Origin: JBAZDV01 sp041669745
GTDB taxonomy: Archaea; Thermoplasmatota; Thermoplasmata; Methanomassiliicoccales; Methanomethylophilaceae
Assembly (NCBI GenBank): GCA_041669745.1
Contig: JBAYAO010000056.1
Coordinates: 1 to 9,168 of the forward strand
Direction: 5' to 3'
DNA length: 9,168 bases
Shown here piece after piece: positions 6,511-9,168 of the stretch (its first letter is position 1; each line of letters begins with the position of its first letter). The notes below the pieces were generated by a model. It saw only the letters and a list, made by a program, of their open reading frames with translations. It was not told the DNA's origin and ran no database searches. Position numbers and translations under genes: made by a program.

Positions 6511-7050
6511 TTACTCACCTTCGCTCTTATCAGTTTTCTCTAATTCCTTTTCTTTCGGATTCTCTGCCTTCTTGGTCACCTTGACTTTCGAATATCTAAG
6601 CACCCTGTCACCTATACGATATCCCTTCTGAAATACTTCTGCAATATCCCCGTCGGTATCCGATTCCACAGCACAAAGCGCATCGTGACAATTCGGATCA
6701 AACTTGCCGTTCGTAACGATCTCGGTAAGTCCTTTGGACTCCAGTATCTTCATCAGATTCTGACGGATCCCCTTCACACCCTTGACGAAATCATCCTCTT
6801 CCTTCGCATGTTCCAGAGCCCTATCCAGATCGTCCACTATACCCAGTATCTGAGATATCAGGTCCGCAGTGGCGAATGTTTTGAATTCCTCGTTCTCTCG
6901 CTGCGTCCTCTTCCTGAAGTTGTCAAAATCGGCCTGCAGCCTCTGTGCCATATCCAAGTATTCGGCGGCTTTAGCCTTCGCTTCATCCAACTCCACCTGG
7001 GTTCCCTGCACCTCTTCTGCAGATTCCGTTTTTTTAGACTTACCAGTCAC
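6511..7050 (-). CDS. grpE: GrpE nucleotide exchange factor of DnaK
   Basis: GrpE dimers open the DnaK nucleotide cleft and release ADP. From the GTG at 7050 the protein is 179 aa. It has a charged, flexible N-terminus, a long coiled-coil helix (about 18-65, with the typical LQADFDNFRKR segment), a four-helix-bundle region to about 105, and the C-terminal beta domain with the signature GKFDPNCHDALCAV, then EVFQKGYRIGDRVLRYSKVKV. The acidic/lysine-rich tail of about 20 residues is not part of the fold. Start choice: AGGTGA (7056-7061) lies 5 nt before the GTG at 7050. Another in-frame GTG at 7059 overlaps that site and lacks its own, adding only 3 residues. It is the first gene of the grpE-dnaK-dnaJ unit, 69 nt downstream of the thermosome gene. 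Confidence 0.96.
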   Translation of the reverse strand: MTGKSKKTESAEEVQGTQVELDEAKAKAAEYLDMAQRLQADFDNFRKRTQRENEEFKTFATADLISQILGIVDDLDRALEHAKEEDDFVKGVKGIRQNLMKILESKGLTEIVTNGKFDPNCHDALCAVESDTDGDIAEVFQKGYRIGDRVLRYSKVKVTKKAENPKEKELEKTDKSEGE

Positions 7051-7055
7051 ATCGA

Positions 7056-7061
7056 TCACCT
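7056..7061 (-). promoter_or_regulatory. Shine-Dalgarno site deciding the grpE start
   Basis: AGGTGA on the minus strand, 5 nt before the GTG at 7050. The same hexamer lies at 6515-6520, 6 nt before dnaK, so both genes appear to use the same ribosome-binding sequence. It overlaps the alternative GTG at 7059 and argues against it. Confidence 0.65.
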
Positions 7062-7088
7062 TTGGTAGTTATGGTATAAGATAAGGGA

Positions 7089-7106
7089 AGGGGTTTTTAA
7101 ACCCCT
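7089..7106. promoter_or_regulatory. 18-bp perfect palindrome between thermosome and grpE
   Basis: AGGGGTTTTTAAACCCCT consists of two 8-bp arms around TT. It lies 13 nt past the thermosome stop and 38 nt before the grpE GTG at 7050. The centre reads TTTAAAAA on the minus strand and could serve as a TATA-like box with a start near 7069, giving a leader of about 19 nt. As RNA it would form a 7-bp hairpin with a 4-nt loop; no U-run follows on the minus strand (CCTTCCCTTATC), so it is a poor intrinsic terminator. Candidate roles are an operator over a grpE promoter, or an RNA hairpin that sets the thermosome-to-grpE ratio by partial termination or processing. A second TATA-like CTTATAC lies at about 7074-7080. 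Confidence 0.5.
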
Positions 7107-7119
7107 ATTGATGAAATGT

Positions 7120-8766
7120 TTAATCGTCCATGTCGACGCCGCCGCCCATGCCGCCCATTCCTCCGGGCGGTCCGGCAGGCATCGGTGAACTGCGTGACGC
7201 GATGACATCGTCGATCCTGAGAATCATGACAGCAGCATCGGTGGCAGAGTTTATGGCCTGTTTCCCGACCCTGTATGGTTCGATGACATTGAGTTTGAAC
7301 ATATCCTCCACCTTACCGGTGAACGGGTTCAGACCCGCCGTTATCTTTCCGGCCTTGTGCTGTTTCCTCATCTCGATCAGGATGTCAATCGGATCCAGGC
7401 CTGCGTTCTCGGCGAGAGTCGTCGGAATTGACTCCATTGCCGATGCGTAAGCGTCGATAGCGATTTGTTCTCTTCCGCCGACCGATGCAGAGTACTCTCT
7501 GAGCCTCATTGCGATCTCGGTTGCGGCTGAACCGCCGCCTGTCGTCATCATTCCGTCCTCTATGGCGACCTTGACAACAGACCACGCGTCTACGAGGGAT
7601 CTCTCTATCTCGTCGATGACATGCTTGGTTCCGCCTCTGATCAGTATCGAGACGCTCTTGGTGTTCTTCAAACCGGTGATGAACGTCATCTCCTCGTCCT
7701 GTACCTTCCTGACCTCGACGAGGTCCGCGCATCCGAGATCGGATTTGTCAAGCTCATCGAGCTTGTTGATTATGTTCCCGCCGGTGGATGCAGACAACTT
7801 CTCCATGTCGGATTTCTTCACGCGTCTTGCGGCGTAGATCCCTTCTTTCGCAAGGTAATGCTGCGCAAGATCGTCGACTCCTTTCTGGCAGAAGACCACG
7901 GTCGCTCCGACGGACTTGACCTTCTCGACCATCTTTCTCAGCATGTTCTCCTCCTCCATCAGGAAGGCGTTCAGCTGTGAAGGGTCCGTTATCTCTATCT
8001 TCGCATCGATCTCCGTCTTCTTGACCTCGAACGGTGCATCTATCAGAGCGATCTTCGCATTCTTTATGGATCTTGGCATTGCCGAATGTACGGGCTCTTT
8101 GTCGATTATCAATCCCTTCACGAGGGATGTCTCTTCCATCGAGGCGCCTGCCTTCTTAACGGTCTGGATGTTGTTGAGGTCTATGGTATATTTACCTTTG
8201 GCATCCTTTTCCGCAACCGTCTTGACCGCATCCACGACGAGATCTGAGAAGAACTTCTTCGAGCTCGAGATCTGCTTGCTGTTCATGGCAGTCTGCGCAA
8301 TGTTCTTCAAGGTCTCATCATCGTTGAATGAGACCTTCTTGGATATGTCTATCAGGATCTTCTGAGCCTGAGCATTCGCGAGCCTGTATCCGTTCGCGAT
8401 GATCGTCGGATGGACGTTCGAGTCCACCATGTCGAGCGATTTCTTCAACAATTCACCGGCAAGGATGACTGATGTCGTGGTTCCGTCCCCGACCTCAGAA
8501 TCCTGTGTCTTGGCGACCTCTACGAGCATCTTTGCCGCAGGATGCTGCACATCGATTTCCTTCAGGATCGTGACACCGTCATTGGTGATGATGACATCTC
8601 CCATAGAATCGACGAGCATCTTATCCATCCCTCTCGGTCCAAGGCTGCTTCTGACCGCATCAGAGATCGTCCTAGCGGCCGCGATGTTGTTGAACTGAGC
8701 GTCTTTTCCTTTGTCCCTTTTGGTCCCTTCCTTCAGGATCACAATTGGCGTATTACCCATACCCAT
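7120..8766 (-). CDS. Thermosome subunit (group II chaperonin)
   Basis: Subunit of the double-ring ATP-driven chamber that encloses and folds proteins in the archaeal cytosol. From the ATG at 8766 it is 548 aa, normal for the family. Visible motifs: SSLGPRGMDKMLVD (about 40-53), the nucleotide loop NDGVTILKEID (62-72), the P-loop-like GDGTTTS (93-99), the catalytic Asp of SLVDAW (about D393) and GGGSAATEIA (410-419). The apical domain is in the middle, and the C-terminus is the Gly/Met-rich tail PPGGMGGMGGG that lines the cavity. Three ATGs are possible (8775, 8766, 8760). GGAGG (8777-8781) is only 1 nt before 8775 but 10 nt before 8766, so 8766 is preferred; the difference is 3 residues. A strong BRE/TATA lies at 8823-8836. 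Other subunits, if any, are not in the window. Confidence 0.98.
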   Translation of the reverse strand: MGMGNTPIVILKEGTKRDKGKDAQFNNIAAARTISDAVRSSLGPRGMDKMLVDSMGDVIITNDGVTILKEIDVQHPAAKMLVEVAKTQDSEVGDGTTTSVILAGELLKKSLDMVDSNVHPTIIANGYRLANAQAQKILIDISKKVSFNDDETLKNIAQTAMNSKQISSSKKFFSDLVVDAVKTVAEKDAKGKYTIDLNNIQTVKKAGASMEETSLVKGLIIDKEPVHSAMPRSIKNAKIALIDAPFEVKKTEIDAKIEITDPSQLNAFLMEEENMLRKMVEKVKSVGATVVFCQKGVDDLAQHYLAKEGIYAARRVKKSDMEKLSASTGGNIINKLDELDKSDLGCADLVEVRKVQDEEMTFITGLKNTKSVSILIRGGTKHVIDEIERSLVDAWSVVKVAIEDGMMTTGGGSAATEIAMRLREYSASVGGREQIAIDAYASAMESIPTTLAENAGLDPIDILIEMRKQHKAGKITAGLNPFTGKVEDMFKLNVIEPYRVGKQAINSATDAAVMILRIDDVIASRSSPMPAGPPGGMGGMGGGVDMDD

Positions 8767-8776
8767 TTTCTTCATT

Positions 8777-8836
8777 CCTCCGTTTTAATTGGATTGTCTG
8801 TCCTGCCTAAAGTTTGTGCTTCTATATAAATTTTAC
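8777..8836 (-). promoter_or_regulatory. Thermosome promoter and ribosome-binding site, shared region with the divergent gene
   Basis: On the minus strand GTAAAA (BRE-like, 8831-8836) precedes a textbook TTTATATA box (8823-8830). This predicts transcription start near 8800 and a leader of about 35 nt, with GGAGG at 8777-8781. Read on the + strand, the same AT-rich block lies about 28 nt before the ATG at 8855 and could also serve that gene, although the orientation of the box favours the thermosome. Confidence 0.65.
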
Positions 8837-8854
8837 ACTCATTTTCCCCCCATA

Positions 8855-9168
8855 ATGGAGAGTAGATATGACCCGGCACCATACCGTAGCTACCGAACCA
8901 GATATATTCAAGAACCTTTATGCAGTGACGTGGATAACCTTCCCTTCAACACAAAAGGATATCGTCTTCTGAAGGCCGCCGGAGATGACAAACCCTTCCT
9001 CCTCTCGTGCGTAAAAGAAAGTATCTTAGCCTCCGTGTCGAAAGAGGAAGCGGAGATGCAGGGATTGTGGATCAACGACATACTCGGCATAACATCCACG
9101 AATCTTGACAGTGACATGATGGAGAACGAGGCCTTTATCCTTACGGACGGCAACGGAAAGAATGTCGG
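8855..9168 (+). CDS. Unrecognised protein, N-terminal part (runs off the window)
   Basis: The frame from the ATG at 8855 stays open for 104 codons to the window edge, so the gene is truncated by the window and not by mutation. I do not recognise the family. The visible part has no signal peptide or membrane helix. It has an N-terminus rich in Arg and Tyr (MESRYDPAPYRSYRTRYIQE), Cys at 23 and 52, and then a mixed, mostly acidic globular-looking sequence (KAAGDDKPFLLSCVKESILA, later WINDILGIT and EAFILTDGNGK). Third codon positions are often G or C (GCC GCC, GAC, CCC TTC CTC CTC), as in the neighbouring genes. There is no Shine-Dalgarno sequence; the AT-rich block at 8823-8830 is about 28 nt upstream, fitting a leaderless message. 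It is divergent from the thermosome gene, which need not imply a related role. Confidence 0.7.
   Translation, partial: MESRYDPAPYRSYRTRYIQEPLCSDVDNLPFNTKGYRLLKAAGDDKPFLLSCVKESILASVSKEEAEMQGLWINDILGITSTNLDSDMMENEAFILTDGNGKNV

Noticed and set aside
5574..6584. Long + strand ORFs (5574-6122 and 6129-6584) opposite dnaK
   Set aside because: They are antisense shadows of conserved Hsp70 codons. Such DnaK-antisense ORFs have been wrongly annotated before as an NAD-specific glutamate dehydrogenase family. Their Ser/Pro-rich composition fits a shadow.
8868..8970. Alternative + strand reading from the ATG at 8868 (34 codons)
   Set aside because: It stops after 34 codons, while the frame from 8855 remains open to the window edge.
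8908..9153. 81-aa minus strand ORF at the right edge
   Set aside because: It is antisense to the open + strand frame from 8855 with shared third positions, is Ser/Arg-rich like a shadow, and shows no start signals. The + strand frame has the better composition and a promoter.

Overview
The window looks like chromosomal DNA of a euryarchaeon, most likely a Thermoplasmata / Methanomassiliicoccales-type lineage. This is inference from protein style; no marker gene is present. The archaeal evidence is a group II chaperonin (thermosome), an archaeal Prx6-type peroxiredoxin, TATA/BRE-like promoters and several apparently leaderless starts. The Hsp70 system (grpE-dnaK-dnaJ) is of bacterial type, as in those archaea that acquired it from bacteria.

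Layout, left to right. At 15-39 there is a terminator-like hairpin with a U-tract for an unseen + strand gene. At 115-798 (-) lies a peroxiredoxin, whose upstream region (about 825-880) carries nested inverted repeats around a TATA element. At 912-1433 (-) and 1491-2333 (+) lie two divergent, unnamed multi-pass membrane proteins that seem to share one TATA-like element exactly midway between their starts. At 2349-3317 (-) lies a membrane-anchored, extracytoplasmic transglutaminase-like protein, convergent with the preceding gene. From 3459 to 8766 the minus strand holds one chaperone block, transcribed right to left: thermosome, grpE, dnaK, dnaJ. The grpE/dnaK and dnaK/dnaJ junctions are each 2 nt; the thermosome is separated from grpE by 69 nt holding an 18-bp perfect palindrome. 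At 8855 a divergent + strand gene of unknown function begins opposite the thermosome promoter and runs off the window.

How the genes work together: GrpE, DnaK and DnaJ form the Hsp70 cycle (nucleotide exchange, ATP-driven substrate binding, co-chaperone delivery), and the thermosome provides the closed folding chamber. Putting both in one co-oriented block suggests shared stress control. The peroxiredoxin is a second stress-defence function, about 2.7 kb from dnaJ but with its own promoter. The membrane and transglutaminase-like genes between them have no evident link to the chaperones.

No rRNA, tRNA, CRISPR array, insertion sequence, integrase or attachment site was seen, and no gap without a gene exceeds 300 bases. 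The window is mainly ordinary housekeeping. The points most worth a second look are the palindromic regulatory candidates, the symmetric divergent promoter, the unusual DnaK tail, the TAG stop codons and the unrecognised gene at the right edge.
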